From: Pseudomonas graminis
GTDB taxonomy: Bacteria > Pseudomonadota > Gammaproteobacteria > Pseudomonadales > Pseudomonadaceae
Reading direction: 5' to 3'
Assembly: GCF_002093745.1 (NCBI RefSeq)
Contig: NZ_MTSB01000011.1
Span: forward strand, 1 to 64,000
Length of the DNA: 64,000 bases
In this document: positions 36,318 to 46,961 of the stretch, in pieces
Position numbering within the stretch: the first letter of the stretch is position 1
Layout of the letters: each line of letters begins with the position of its first letter
Notes under the pieces: model-generated
The model's input: the letters and a program-made list of their open reading frames with translations, nothing else
Database searches by the model: none
Told to the model about the DNA's origin: nothing
Position numbers and translations under genes: made by a program

Positions 36318-38378
36318 ATGTCGCTGATTTCAATTGGGCTCTCAGGTATCAACGCCAGTAGTGCTGCGATCAACACCATCGGTAACAACACGGCCAACGT
36401 GGATACCGCGGGTTACTCGCGTCAGCAGGTACTGACCACGGCGTCGGCGCAGATTGCCCTGGGTCAGGGCACCGGTTACGTCGGCACGGGCACAACGCTG
36501 TCGGATGTGCGTCGCATCTACAACAGCTACCTGGACACCCAATTGCAAACCACGACCGCCCTCAGTGCGGACGCTGTCGCTTATTCCGGTCAGGCCGGCA
36601 AGACCGACTCGCTGTTGTCCGACAGCGCGACGGGCATTTCCGTGCAGTTGGCAGACTTCTTTACCAAGATGCAGAGCATCGCCACCAGCGCCACCCAGTC
36701 GGCAGAGCGTTCTTCGTTCCTGACCCAGGCGGGCGCATTGAGCGCGCGTTTCAATTCGGTCGCTTCGCAGCTGTCTTCCCAGAATGACAACGTCAATTCT
36801 CAGCTCACGACCTTCTCCACTCAGGTCAATGAACTGACCTCCACAGTGGCGAGCCTGAACAAACAGATCACTCAGGCATCAGCAGGCAACGGTACGCCCA
36901 ACACGCTGCTCGATTCGCGCAGTGAAGCAGTGCGCCAGCTCAATGAGCTGGTGGGTGTGAAAGTGTCTGAAAACAACGGTAACTACGACGTCTATACCGG
37001 CACCGGGCAAGCACTGGTCAGCGGCTCGACGTCTTACAAGATGTCCGCAGCACCCAGCTCGTCCGACCCGTTGCAGTACAACGTGCAGATTGCCTATGGT
37101 CAGACCCAGACAAACGTAAGCTCGGTCATCACGGGTGGCTCGATTGGCGGTCTGCTGCGTTACCGGAGCGAAGTACTGGTGCCCGCGGCCAACGAGCTGG
37201 GCCGCACGGCGATGGTGCTGTCGGATCAGGTCAACAGCCAGTTGAACCAGGGCATCGACAGCAAGGGCAATTTCGGCTCAAACCTGTATTCCAGCATCAA
37301 CAGCGCTGAAGCCATTACCCAGCGCAGCATTGGCAAGACCACCAACAGTGCCGGTTCCGGCAACCTGGACGTGACCATCGGTGACACCAGCAAGCTGACC
37401 GCTGATGATTACGAAGTCACCTTCAATGACGCCTCCAACTTCACTGTGCGTCGTTTACCCAACGGCGAGAGCGTGGGTACCGGTTCGCTGGCTGACAACC
37501 CGCCAAAGCAGTTCGAGGGTTTCAGCGTCAGCCTCAACGGCAATACGCTGGCGGCCGGTGACATCTTCAAGGTCACCCCGACACGCAATGGCGCATCGGG
37601 TATCTCGGTGGTCCTGACCGACGCCAAGGACATCGCGGCCGCTGCGCCCTTGACGGCGACGGCAGGCAGCAGTAACTCCGGCACCGGTGGCTTTACTCAA
37701 CCAGTACTGAACACCAGATCGAATATCTACAGCAGCACCCAGACCTCCGATCTGCGCAACGCGCTCAAAGACTCCACACCCATGAAGCTGGTGATGGGCG
37801 CGGTCAGCAGCACCGGGGTGCAGAGCTACAGCTTGATCAACGCAAGCGGCGGTGCAGTGCTCGACCAGAACGGCAACGCCGTGGGCGGCTCGATCATTCA
37901 GGGTCAAGCCAACACGATCAAGCTGAACATTGGTTACACCGACACCACCACAACGCCGAGCAGCAAGACTGCGTTTCAGCTCGAAATGACGCTTTCCGGC
38001 TCGCCGGTGACCAACGACACCTTCAGCATCGGCATGACGGGCGCTGGCTCGTCCGATAACCGTAACGCACTGGCTGTGGTCGGTTTGCAGACGGCCAAGA
38101 CTGTTGGCGTCACCAACGGTGGCATCGGCACCAGCCTGTCCGGTTCCTACGCGGACCTGGTGTCCGTGGTCGGGACACTGGCGAGCCAGGGCAAGAACGA
38201 TGTCACGGCCACTGCCGCCGTGGTCGGCCAGGCCAAATCTGCTCGTGACTCGGTCTCGGGTGTGTCGCTCGATGAAGAAGCGTCCAACCTGATCAAGTAT
38301 CAGCAGTACTACACCGCCTCATCACAGATCATCAAGGCGGCACAAACCATCTTCAGCACGCTGATCAACAGCCTTTAA
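36318..38378 (+). CDS. flgK: Hook-filament junction protein FlgK (HAP1)
   Basis: This encodes 686 residues, clearly longer than enteric FlgK (~547) because of an enlarged Ser/Thr/Gly-rich central region. The N-terminal I-G-L-S-G-I-N-A-S-S-A-A-I-N-T-I-G-N-N-T-A-N-V-D motif and the C-terminal S-L-D-E-E-A-S-N-L-I-K-Y-Q-Q-Y-Y motif are diagnostic. It joins the hook to the flagellin filament. FlgN is its export chaperone. Confidence 0.97.
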   Translation: MSLISIGLSGINASSAAINTIGNNTANVDTAGYSRQQVLTTASAQIALGQGTGYVGTGTTLSDVRRIYNSYLDTQLQTTTALSADAVAYSGQAGKTDSLLSDSATGISVQLADFFTKMQSIATSATQSAERSSFLTQAGALSARFNSVASQLSSQNDNVNSQLTTFSTQVNELTSTVASLNKQITQASAGNGTPNTLLDSRSEAVRQLNELVGVKVSENNGNYDVYTGTGQALVSGSTSYKMSAAPSSSDPLQYNVQIAYGQTQTNVSSVITGGSIGGLLRYRSEVLVPAANELGRTAMVLSDQVNSQLNQGIDSKGNFGSNLYSSINSAEAITQRSIGKTTNSAGSGNLDVTIGDTSKLTADDYEVTFNDASNFTVRRLPNGESVGTGSLADNPPKQFEGFSVSLNGNTLAAGDIFKVTPTRNGASGISVVLTDAKDIAAAAPLTATAGSSNSGTGGFTQPVLNTRSNIYSSTQTSDLRNALKDSTPMKLVMGAVSSTGVQSYSLINASGGAVLDQNGNAVGGSIIQGQANTIKLNIGYTDTTTTPSSKTAFQLEMTLSGSPVTNDTFSIGMTGAGSSDNRNALAVVGLQTAKTVGVTNGGIGTSLSGSYADLVSVVGTLASQGKNDVTATAAVVGQAKSARDSVSGVSLDEEASNLIKYQQYYTASSQIIKAAQTIFSTLINSL

Positions 38379-38391
38379 GGAATCGTGAGCC

Positions 38392-39984
38392 ATGCGTATC
38401 TCGACTACTCAGTTTTACGAAGCCACGAACGCCAATTATCAGCGTAACTATTCAAACCTCAACAAGACCGGCCTAGAGGTTTCCAGCGGTATCAAGCTCA
38501 ACACGGCAGGCGATGATCCGGTGGGTGCGTCCCGGGTCCTGCAACTGGCTCAGCAGAACTCCATGCTGACCCAGTACGAAGCCAACATTGGCACGATCAA
38601 CACCAACGTCGTGACGACCGAGACGACGCTGACCAGCATCATCGACACCATGCAGGCGGCTCGCGAAGAGATCGTATCGGCTGGCAGCGGCGCGTTCACC
38701 GACTCCGACCGTCTGGCCAAGGCGGCGGCGCTCAAGCAGTATCAGAGCCAGCTGGTGGGGCTGATGAACAGCCAGGACTCGAACGGCCAATACATCTTTT
38801 CCGGTTCCAAGGCCTCGACGCCGCCTTACTCGATGAACGCGGACGGCTCTTACAGCTACAAGGGCGATCAGACCAGCGTCAATCTGGCGGTAGGCGACGG
38901 CCTGGTGATGGCCAGCAACACCACCGGCTTTGAAGCGTTCGAGCAGTCGGTCAACACCACCCGCACGTCCTCGACACTGGTTTCTCCTGCCACCGACGAT
39001 GGCAAGATCGGTCTGAGTGGGGGGCTGGTGACTAACTCCAACACGTACAATTCAGCTTATCAGTCAGGCGAACCCTACACGCTGACCTTCCTCAGCGGCA
39101 CGCAGTTCAAGATCACCGATGCCACGGGCACCGATGTGAGCAGCGATTCGTCGTCTGCCGGCAAGTTCAGCAATGGCTCGTTCGATGCTCAGACATTCAC
39201 CTTTCGTGGGGTCGAGCTGACGCTCAACGTCAACCTGCCAGCGGCTGACAGGGCTTCGGCTGCCACGGCCGATGCTGCACTGGCCAATCGCACCTACCAA
39301 CTGGCCTCGACGCCCGACAGCGTGTCGACGTCGCGCAGCGCCGGCAACACCTCGACCGCCACCATCAGCAGCTCGGCGGTAGGTAACACGGCGGCTGACC
39401 GGACTGCGTTCAACAACACCTTTCCTACCGAAGGGGCGATTCTAAAGTTCACCAGCCCCACCGATTACGATCTGTACGCCGCGCCGTTGACCAGCAGCAG
39501 CAAGCCGGTGTCCAGCGGCACATTGACCGGCTCGACCGCCAATGCCTCGGGGGTCAATTTCAACATGACCGGCACACCGGCCGCCGGTGATCAGTTCGTC
39601 GTGGAGTCTGGTACTCACCAGACCGAGAACATCCTGAATACGCTGACGGCAGCGATCAAGGCCCTGTCGACGCCGACTGATGGCAATCTGGTCGCGTCGC
39701 AGAAGATGACCGCCGCATTGACGTCTGCGCTGGGCAACATGAGCAGCAGCATCGAACAGGCTTCCACGGCACGTTCCAGTGGCGGCGCACGTCAGCTTGC
39801 AGCGACCGCCCAAGGCACGACCAACGATCTGCTCAAAGGCAATAACACGGTAGAGCAGGGCACCTACGTGAACGCCGACATCGTAGAGGCGACCACTCGC
39901 CTGACGCTGCAGAAGACCATGCTGGATGCTTCTCAGCAGGTGTTTACCATGCTGTCCAAGTTGAACCTGTTCAGTCAGCTTTGA
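38392..39984 (+). CDS. flgL: Hook-filament junction protein FlgL (HAP3)
   Basis: This encodes 530 residues. The flagellin-like N-terminus (R-I-S-T-T-Q-F-Y-E, L-E-V-S-S-G-I-K-L-N-T-A-G-D-D-P) and C-terminus (T-R-L-T-L-Q-K-T-M-L-D-A-S-Q-Q-V-F) frame a variable middle much larger than in enteric FlgL (~317). It is the second junction protein and immediately precedes the flagellin glycosylation genes. Confidence 0.97.
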   Translation: MRISTTQFYEATNANYQRNYSNLNKTGLEVSSGIKLNTAGDDPVGASRVLQLAQQNSMLTQYEANIGTINTNVVTTETTLTSIIDTMQAAREEIVSAGSGAFTDSDRLAKAAALKQYQSQLVGLMNSQDSNGQYIFSGSKASTPPYSMNADGSYSYKGDQTSVNLAVGDGLVMASNTTGFEAFEQSVNTTRTSSTLVSPATDDGKIGLSGGLVTNSNTYNSAYQSGEPYTLTFLSGTQFKITDATGTDVSSDSSSAGKFSNGSFDAQTFTFRGVELTLNVNLPAADRASAATADAALANRTYQLASTPDSVSTSRSAGNTSTATISSSAVGNTAADRTAFNNTFPTEGAILKFTSPTDYDLYAAPLTSSSKPVSSGTLTGSTANASGVNFNMTGTPAAGDQFVVESGTHQTENILNTLTAAIKALSTPTDGNLVASQKMTAALTSALGNMSSSIEQASTARSSGGARQLAATAQGTTNDLLKGNNTVEQGTYVNADIVEATTRLTLQKTMLDASQQVFTMLSKLNLFSQL

Positions 39985-40073
39985 ACCCTGACGTTGAGCA
40001 TCCGCCGTCTTTTTTCAGCGGTGAGGGGAGCCATTCGACTGGCCGGTTCCCCGCCGCTCACGAGTCTGTAATA

Positions 40074-43000
40074 GTGAATTCAGTCCCCCTCGTCAGTGTC
40101 GTCATCCCCGCTCTCAATCCACGCTTTTTCCGCGCTGCGCTGCAAAGTGCGCTGGATCAGGTCTACGGCAATCTCGAAATCATCGTTTGTGACGATTGCC
40201 GAACCGATGAAATCAAAACCATTTTTGACGAGCTGGTTCCGTCGGGCAGCGAACGTGCGCGCTACGTGGGCAACCCTCAGCGTCTTGGCTTTCAGGGGAA
40301 TTTGCTCAAGTGCCTGGAAGAGGCTGCTGGCGAGTACATCAAGTTTCTTTGCGATGACGACCGTCTTTACACCTATTGCGTCGCGCACCAAGCACAAACC
40401 CTCGATACCTACAAAGACGTGCAGCTCGTCGTCAGCAAACGCCACCTGGTGGATGTGGATGACTATGTGTTGCCGGTGCGCATGGAAAACGTTGGCCTGG
40501 TGCCGTACGACGCTGTGTTCAAAGGCGAGGACATGCTGGCGATTTTCGAGCGTACGCCGCGCAACTATCTGGGCGGTTTCAGCGGTGCGCTGATGCGCCG
40601 TGCCGATGTCCTGGAATACCTGCCGTCGATTGCGGTGCCCGGGCAGGGCTTTGTCGCGTTGCTGGATTTCACCCTGTTCATCTGCCTGCTGCGACGTGGC
40701 AACCTGATCGTGCTGCACAATGTCGAGAGCACCGAGCGACTGCATCCGGGTCGCTTCAGCAGTCAGGCCGACATGTTCCAAAAAGCCACCACCGAATGGG
40801 GCTGGCTGAACGAAATGCTCAAGGCGCGCAGCGGCGAAGAGGCACCAGCCCAGGGCTGGGTGCGTTTCTTGCCGTTGCGCAGGGCACTGGAAGAACCACG
40901 CGAATGGGACGAAGTCGGCCTTTACGGGGTGATGGCCGGTCGTCAAGGCATCATGATGAGCCGTGTCGGCAGCAACAGTGAAAGCTATGCCGAACTGTAT
41001 GCCGAGTGGCTGTCGTGCCGCCGTTTTTCCGTCCCGCAAAAGAAGCTGCTGGAGCGACGCATCGGAAGTTGGGCCTGGCAGCCGCGCATTGTCCCGGTGA
41101 TCATCGATCCCGATGGCGACGCCGAAGGCCTCGACATCACATTGCGCAGCATCGCCGAACAGGATTACGCCGCCGACTCGGTGGTGGTACTGACCAACGC
41201 AAGCGTCGACGATCCTCAAGTACTGCGCTTTTCCTTGCAGCCCGACTGGGCTCGGCAGTTGAATGAAGTCCTACCGCTGCTGGACAGCGCCGACTGGGTT
41301 TATCTGTTGCGTGCCGGCGACCGGCTGACGCAGCCCGCGCTGTTGGTGCTGGCCGAGCGCATTGCCCAGACGTCCGGCCTGTTGTGCATCTACAGTGATG
41401 AAGGGGCGCTGGTCGAAGACGAATCCAGAGAGCCGATTTTCAAACCGGGCTTCAATCTGGACCTGCTGCGCGCCTATCCCTATGTCGGGCGCACGCTGGC
41501 GTTCGAACGTCGCAACCTGCTGGACATGGGTGGTTTCGATCCTGCCCACGGTGAACTGGCTCCGCACGATGTCATCTGGCGTCTGGTCGAGGGTGCCGGT
41601 CCGCAAACCATCGAGCACATCGCCGAAGTGCAGGTCGAGTCGCGTCTGGCGTTTGCCGACTGGCTGTCACTGCCTCCCGTCATTGAGCACAACGAATCAG
41701 TGGTGTCGGCTCACCTGACACGTATCGGCAGGGAGCATGTGATTCACCATGATCAGTTGCCGCTGCTGAACCGTATCGAGTACGTGCATCCTTCGCTGCC
41801 TCTGGTGTCGATCATCATCACCGCCAAGGATCAGTTGGGCGCTCTGGAGCGCTGCGTAGACAGCCTGCTCAGCAACACGACCTACCCGAACTACGAAGTC
41901 TTGATTGTCGACAACGCCAGCGAAGGCGCCGATGCCCGGGCATGGTTCGCGGCGATGGGCCAGCTGGGCAGTGACAAGCTGCGGATTTTCTCGTTGTCTG
42001 AAGCTGGCAGCGAAGCCTCGGCCCAGAATCATGCTGCGCGACAAGCAAAGGGTGACTACCTGCTGATGCTCAGCCCGCATGCCATGCTTCATCAGGCCGA
42101 CTGGCTGCAAGGGTTGCTCAACCACGCTCAGCGCCCGGAAGTCGGTATCGTCGGACCGCGTATTCTCAACCCGCAGGGCACTGTTCTGTACGCAGGCATG
42201 GTGATGGGCATGGACGGCCTGGCCGGTCGGCCCTTCATCAATTTCCCTGCGAACGCGAGCGGTTACATGCAGCGTTTGCAGTTGACTCAGAACTGGAGTG
42301 CGGTCAGCGGCAACTGCCTGATGGTGCGCAAGGACGTGTTCGACAGCGCAGGCGAGATGGAGGCCGCAACCTTCACTCAGGGCTTGCAGGATCTGGACCT
42401 GTGCATGCGGGTCGGCCGTGAGGGTTATCTGATCGTCGGGACACCCGATTCATCACTGGTGCTGGCCGAGCCTGCTGCCGCTGAGCGTAACGAGGCGTCT
42501 CGGCAGGCACTCGATAACGAGCAGAAATCGTTCTTCCAGAAATGGCTGCCGAAGATGGCGAGGGATCAGGCGTACAACACCAACCTGCATCTCAACGAAG
42601 TGCTGTCGTTCACCCTGGACCCTGGTCTGCTGGCAGGCTGGAATCCGTTCTGCAGCCGTCATCTGCCTTCCATTCTGGGCATGGCGGTGAACTCGTCGGC
42701 GGTTGGTCATTACCGGGTCAGCCAGCCGCTGCTGGAATTGATGAGCGCCGGGCGGGTGGTTGGCCGCATGACTTATGAGACGGCAACGCCGGTCGAGATA
42801 GAGCGCCAGTCGCCAGACGTTATTGTCTTTCAGGGCCGCTACACCGAGGCCAAGGTCCCGGATATCGAGCTGGCAAAGAATTACTCCAATGCCATGCGCA
42901 TTTTCGAGCTCGACGATTACATTGCCGACGTGCCTGAGCGAAACGAGCACAAGCGCAACATGCCTGACAATATTGCCGCCATGCTGCGCAAGGGCGTAGG

Positions 43001-43649
43001 CCTGTGTGATCGTGTGGTGGTCTCGACGCACCCGCTGGCCGAAGTGCTGTCGACCATGCACACCGATATCCGTGTGGTGCCGAACATGCTGGCGACCCAT
43101 CTGTGGAGCAACCTCAGAAGTCAGCGCCGCAGTTCCGGCAAGCCGCGTATTGGCTGGGGTGGCGGCACCAGCCATCGTGGCGATCTGGAACTGATCGTGG
43201 ATGTGGTGCGTGAACTGGCCGACGAGGTCGAGTGGGTGTTCTTCGGCATGTGTCCGGATCTGCTCAAACCTTACATTCACGAGTTTCACTCGGCGGTCAG
43301 CCTGAAGACCTACCCGGCCAAACTGGCCAGCCTGAACCTTGACCTGGCACTGGCGCCGCTGGAATTCCATATCTTCAATGACTGCAAGAGTAACCTCAGG
43401 TTGCTGGAATACGGCGCGTGCGGCTACCCGGTCATCTGTTCCGACACCGAGGCGTATCGCGGTCATCTGCCAGCCACCCGTGTGTACACCAACAGCTCCG
43501 AAGAATGGCTGCAGGCCATCCGCATGCATTTGTCCGATCCCAATGCCAGTTACCGCATGGGCGACGAACTGCGTGAAACCGTACTGCGTGATTTCATGCT
43601 GCGCGGCGAAAACCTGCAGTATTGGGCCAACGGCTGGCTGCCGGACTGA
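40074..43649 (+). CDS. fgt1: Flagellin glycosyltransferase Fgt1 (multi-domain)
   Basis: About 1191 residues. The GTG at 40074 gives an N-terminus that begins directly with the GT2 fold. A TTG at 39981, overlapping the flgL stop, is an alternative that adds 31 residues. Three modules are visible: a GT2 domain (S-V-V-I-P-A-L-N-P..V-C-D-D), a second GT2 domain near residue 575 (V-S-I-I-I-T-A-K-D..V-D-N-A-S) and a C-terminal GT-B-like domain (G-W-G-G-G-T-S-H-R-G-D, then L-R-L-L-E-Y-G-A-C-G-Y-P-V). Location between flgL and fliC matches the fgt1 gene of P. syringae, needed to glycosylate flagellin before export. Confidence 0.9.
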   Translation: MNSVPLVSVVIPALNPRFFRAALQSALDQVYGNLEIIVCDDCRTDEIKTIFDELVPSGSERARYVGNPQRLGFQGNLLKCLEEAAGEYIKFLCDDDRLYTYCVAHQAQTLDTYKDVQLVVSKRHLVDVDDYVLPVRMENVGLVPYDAVFKGEDMLAIFERTPRNYLGGFSGALMRRADVLEYLPSIAVPGQGFVALLDFTLFICLLRRGNLIVLHNVESTERLHPGRFSSQADMFQKATTEWGWLNEMLKARSGEEAPAQGWVRFLPLRRALEEPREWDEVGLYGVMAGRQGIMMSRVGSNSESYAELYAEWLSCRRFSVPQKKLLERRIGSWAWQPRIVPVIIDPDGDAEGLDITLRSIAEQDYAADSVVVLTNASVDDPQVLRFSLQPDWARQLNEVLPLLDSADWVYLLRAGDRLTQPALLVLAERIAQTSGLLCIYSDEGALVEDESREPIFKPGFNLDLLRAYPYVGRTLAFERRNLLDMGGFDPAHGELAPHDVIWRLVEGAGPQTIEHIAEVQVESRLAFADWLSLPPVIEHNESVVSAHLTRIGREHVIHHDQLPLLNRIEYVHPSLPLVSIIITAKDQLGALERCVDSLLSNTTYPNYEVLIVDNASEGADARAWFAAMGQLGSDKLRIFSLSEAGSEASAQNHAARQAKGDYLLMLSPHAMLHQADWLQGLLNHAQRPEVGIVGPRILNPQGTVLYAGMVMGMDGLAGRPFINFPANASGYMQRLQLTQNWSAVSGNCLMVRKDVFDSAGEMEAATFTQGLQDLDLCMRVGREGYLIVGTPDSSLVLAEPAAAERNEASRQALDNEQKSFFQKWLPKMARDQAYNTNLHLNEVLSFTLDPGLLAGWNPFCSRHLPSILGMAVNSSAVGHYRVSQPLLELMSAGRVVGRMTYETATPVEIERQSPDVIVFQGRYTEAKVPDIELAKNYSNAMRIFELDDYIADVPERNEHKRNMPDNIAAMLRKGVGLCDRVVVSTHPLAEVLSTMHTDIRVVPNMLATHLWSNLRSQRRSSGKPRIGWGGGTSHRGDLELIVDVVRELADEVEWVFFGMCPDLLKPYIHEFHSAVSLKTYPAKLASLNLDLALAPLEFHIFNDCKSNLRLLEYGACGYPVICSDTEAYRGHLPATRVYTNSSEEWLQAIRMHLSDPNASYRMGDELRETVLRDFMLRGENLQYWANGWLPD

Positions 43650-43658
43650 TTTGAACAG

Positions 43659-43683
43659 GCCCCGGCAGCTTTCTCGCCGGGGC
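43659..43683 (+). terminator. Hairpin after fgt1
   Basis: GCCCCGGC and GCCGGGGC pair perfectly over a 9-nt loop, 9 bp past the fgt1 stop. There is no T-run; it may attenuate rather than end transcription into fgt2. Confidence 0.5.
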
Positions 43684-43755
43684 GGATACGCTACGCTCTT
43701 GCTTCAACACCCTCTGCGGGTTGAAGGCGCAATCGATTCGTTATAAGGAAAGACC

Positions 43756-46664
43756 ATGCAAAGTCATTCGGGACACGAACACGCCGCTCTGAATCAGCGT
43801 CTCACCCTGCTGTTGATGGCCAAGGACCAGCCGGATTTCCTGCGCCGTGCCTTGAAGTATTACAGCGGCTTTCCGTGCAACGTGGTGGTGGTCGATGCCT
43901 CCGCGCAGCCTGATGCCGACATCGCTGGCGCTTCCGGTCTGCATTATGTGCAGCACCCTGCACTGGCCAACGCCAGCCTCAGTGCCAGGATCGCCGAAGG
44001 CCTCAAGCATGTCACCACGCCGTTCGTGGTGCAGGCTCCTGTCGACAGTTTTCTGCTGCCGGATGCGCTGACCGCTGCCTTGAGCTTTCTTGAAGCCAGC
44101 CCGACGTATGGCGCCTGTCAGGGCTATAGCCTGAGTTATCAGGCTCAAGTGAGTCAGGTGGATTATTTCCGTCGCGATCGCAAAACCTGCGAGGACTATG
44201 CGGCAGACGACGCAGGCGAGCGGGTTCTGAGTTTCATGGAGGAGAGCCTGTCGCTGCTCAGTGCTGTCACCCGGACTGAACTGGCGCAGCAGTGGTTCGC
44301 ATCGGTTGCCGAAGGCACCGAGCCGCACTGGCAGGAAATCGGCCACATGACCTACCTGGTTGCGGCTGCACACCTGCGCATCCTGCCAATTCCCTATGCA
44401 TTGCACTTGATGCTGGGCAAAGACGCGCAACTGCGCCACGGCGGGGCCATCGCCTCAGCGGTCAAACACACTGACCCCAAAGCCAAAGCGGCTCGTGAGG
44501 CATTTGCAAAAAACTCGTCTCAGTGCTGGGTGAAGGCTCGGGCTTCGCAGGCGCTCAGGGTGTACAGAACGTCCTCGCCGGGCTCGCGGCCATGGCTGAA
44601 CGTCTCAAGACCCAGGGCTTTCAAGCGGATGAAAAGATTATCAGCGCGGTCTGGAACGTCGCTCTGGAGCAGTCAGATGCGCTGTTCGAGCCTCGCCAGT
44701 TCGTCGAACTGCCGTTTTACAACCAGCCGCTGTTTGATGAACTGGCCAGAATCGAATTCCTGATTCACGTCATGCCGGCAGGCCGCTTGCAGATGGAAGG
44801 GCTTGAAGCGGCACTGCTCAAGCAGGCCGAGTTGCTGCGTGAGCAAAGCAACCCGGATGCTGAAACGAGGCTTAGCCGTCTGTGGTACGCCTACGAGACC
44901 TACGCGTTCAATCTCGGCGTCGTGCAGAGCCTGATCACGGAATTGCGCAACAGCAAGGACGATAAAGACAGCGAGAAGCAGATCGAGCTTGTTTCTGGCT
45001 GGTGCCAACGCCTGCAGGCGGCGTCCGGTTTCGACAACGGTCGCCTGCTCGACGGTATGGCGTCTGGTCGACTGCTCAACTGGCTGGATTCGCGTGATCC
45101 GGCCCCTGACGCCCTCAAGCAGATCACCGAGAAACTGGCCAGCAAGCCGGCCGGTTCACAGATCGGTATTTTGCTGCTGGATCTGGACGCCGACGTCTTC
45201 AAGCTGCAAGCGACGTTCGACAGCCTGATCAACGGTCATTACAAGGCGTTCAAGGTGGTGGTGTTCACCACCGGAGAACTGCCGGCAGTGACCACGCTGC
45301 ACAACACCCTGCATTTTGTGAAGGTTACCGAAAGCAACTACGTCGACAAGATCAACCAGATCGTCAAGCAATCACCCAGCGACTGGCTGATGCTGGCGCA
45401 GGCCGGTGAAGAGTTCACCCGCAGCGGTTTGTTGCTGGCCAGTGCCGAACTGCTTGACGCGGCGCAGTGCCGGGCGGTCGCGGTTGATGAAATTCAGCGT
45501 CAATCCAACGGCACGCTGGCCCCGGTATTCCGTCCGGGTTTCAACCTCGATCTGCTGCAAAGCCTGCCGACCTTGATGGCGCGTCATTGGCTGATTCGTC
45601 GCGACTTGCTGGTCGAGGCGGGCGGCTATTCGCGCGAATTTCCCAAGGCGCTGGAGTTCGACCTGTTGCTGCGCCTGATCGAGGAGGGCGGCATGAGCGG
45701 TCTTGCTCACTTGAGCGAACCGTTGCTGATCTGCGACGCGCCAGAGCTGGAAGACACTCCGGACGAACACAAAGCGCTCAAGCGCCACCTTGGCAAGCGC
45801 GGTTATCAGGCAGAAGTCAGCTCGGCGCAGCCGGGCACTTACAAGATCGATTATCGCCATGCCCATCGTCCGGTGGTCTCGATTCTGCTGCACAGCCAAG
45901 ACAATTTGCCGGAGCTGCAGCGCTGCCTGCAAAGCATTCTGCAACGGACCCGCTACCAGCGTTACGAAGTGCTGATCGGTGACAACGCCAGTACGTCTGC
46001 CGAACTGTCGACCTGGCTCGACAAGCAAGAGCAGGTGTCCGGTCGGGTGCGTGTATTCCGTGCCGAGCAACGCATGAGCGCGTCTTCCTTGCGCAACCTG
46101 ATCAGTCAGGAGGCCGGCGGTGAATACCTGATTCTGCTGGACGCGGAAAGCCAGATTGTCAACGTCGGCTGGATCGAGTCCTTGCTTAATCAGGCGCAGC
46201 GTCCGGAAGTGGGTGTGGTCGGCGCCAAGCTGGTTGGCCGTGAGGGTGTGGTCACTCAGGCAGGGCTCATTCTGGGACTCAACGGCGGTGTCGGTTCGGG
46301 TTTCGTCGGCGAGCCGAAAACGTCTACCGGCTACATGCAGCGCCTGGTGGTCGAGCAGAACTATTCTGCGGTGTCATCGGCGTGCCTGATGATTGCCAAG
46401 GAGCTGTTTGACTCGCTGGGCGGGCTGGACGATGACCTGTTCGCCGAAGCCCTGAGCGATGTCGATCTGTGTCTCAAGGCTGCGCAGGCAGGTTATCTGA
46501 CCGTCTGGACTCCGCACGTTCAGGTGGTGCATTGCGGTCTGGTGCAGGCGCCGGAGCCTGCACGTACCGCGCTGATGGACAAATGGTCAGCGCAGTTCGC
46601 GCAGGATGAAGCCTACAACGCCAACCTCTCGCTCACAGGACAGGGGTTCACCCTGGCGGTCTGA
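43756..46664 (+). CDS. fgt2: Flagellin glycosyltransferase Fgt2, frameshifted
   Basis: ATG 43756 with AAGGAAAG upstream opens the first frame (to 44763). The remaining ~710 codons continue one base back (-1 frame) to 46664. The frames connect at an A6 run (44508-44513), where a -1 shift gives A-K-K-L-V-S-V-L-G-E-G. The N-terminal part begins L-L-M-A-K-D-Q-P-D-F-L-R-R-A-L-K. The large second part contains a GT2 domain (V-S-I-L-L-H-S-Q-D-N-L-P..G-D-N-A-S) and ends like Fgt1. The combined product would be about 969 residues. Either the gene is inactivated by loss of one A, or full-length protein is made by -1 slippage. It is expected to extend the flagellin glycan. Confidence 0.85.
44508..44514 (+). 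other. A AAA AAC slippery heptamer / homopolymer in fgt2
   Basis: In the upstream frame the codons read GCA AAA AAC TCG, so the heptamer A-AAA-AAC has exactly the X-XXY-YYZ phasing of a -1 ribosomal frameshift site. A -1 slip leads into the frame that carries the rest of Fgt2. One additional A (an A7 run) would restore the same reading without slippage. Confidence 0.85.
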
Positions 46665-46720
46665 GTTCCGTACGCACGCGAAGCCGGTGAAGGCTGGTTC
46701 GCTGCTTCAAAGCCTCTGCA

Positions 46721-46745
46721 CTGGAGCCTGTCTGTCAGGCTCCAG
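46721..46745 (+). terminator. Terminator after fgt2
   Basis: CTGGAGCCTG-TCTGT-CAGGCTCCAG, a perfect 10-bp stem with a 5-nt loop, followed a few bases later by a short T-run. Confidence 0.75.
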
Positions 46746-46961
46746 CTCGCTTTTCCCCGACTTAATTTATCGCAAAGCATGCAAACGGGAGTGACCTGCA
46801 GGTCATAAAGTGCATCTTCACTGTATTGTGTTACAGGGAGCGACATGCGCCTGACTTGCTTTAACCTGCCAAGCGCCCTGAAAATGTCTGAAAATCACCC
46901 CTATTCGGTAGCGCCCTGATTTATCAGGACGGAAAATGACCTGTTTACTCATCGGGAAGCC

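Noticed and set aside
44523..46664. A separate glycosyltransferase gene starting at GTG 44523
   Set aside because: No ribosome binding site. The frame joins the upstream fragment seamlessly at the A-run, so it is the second part of fgt2.
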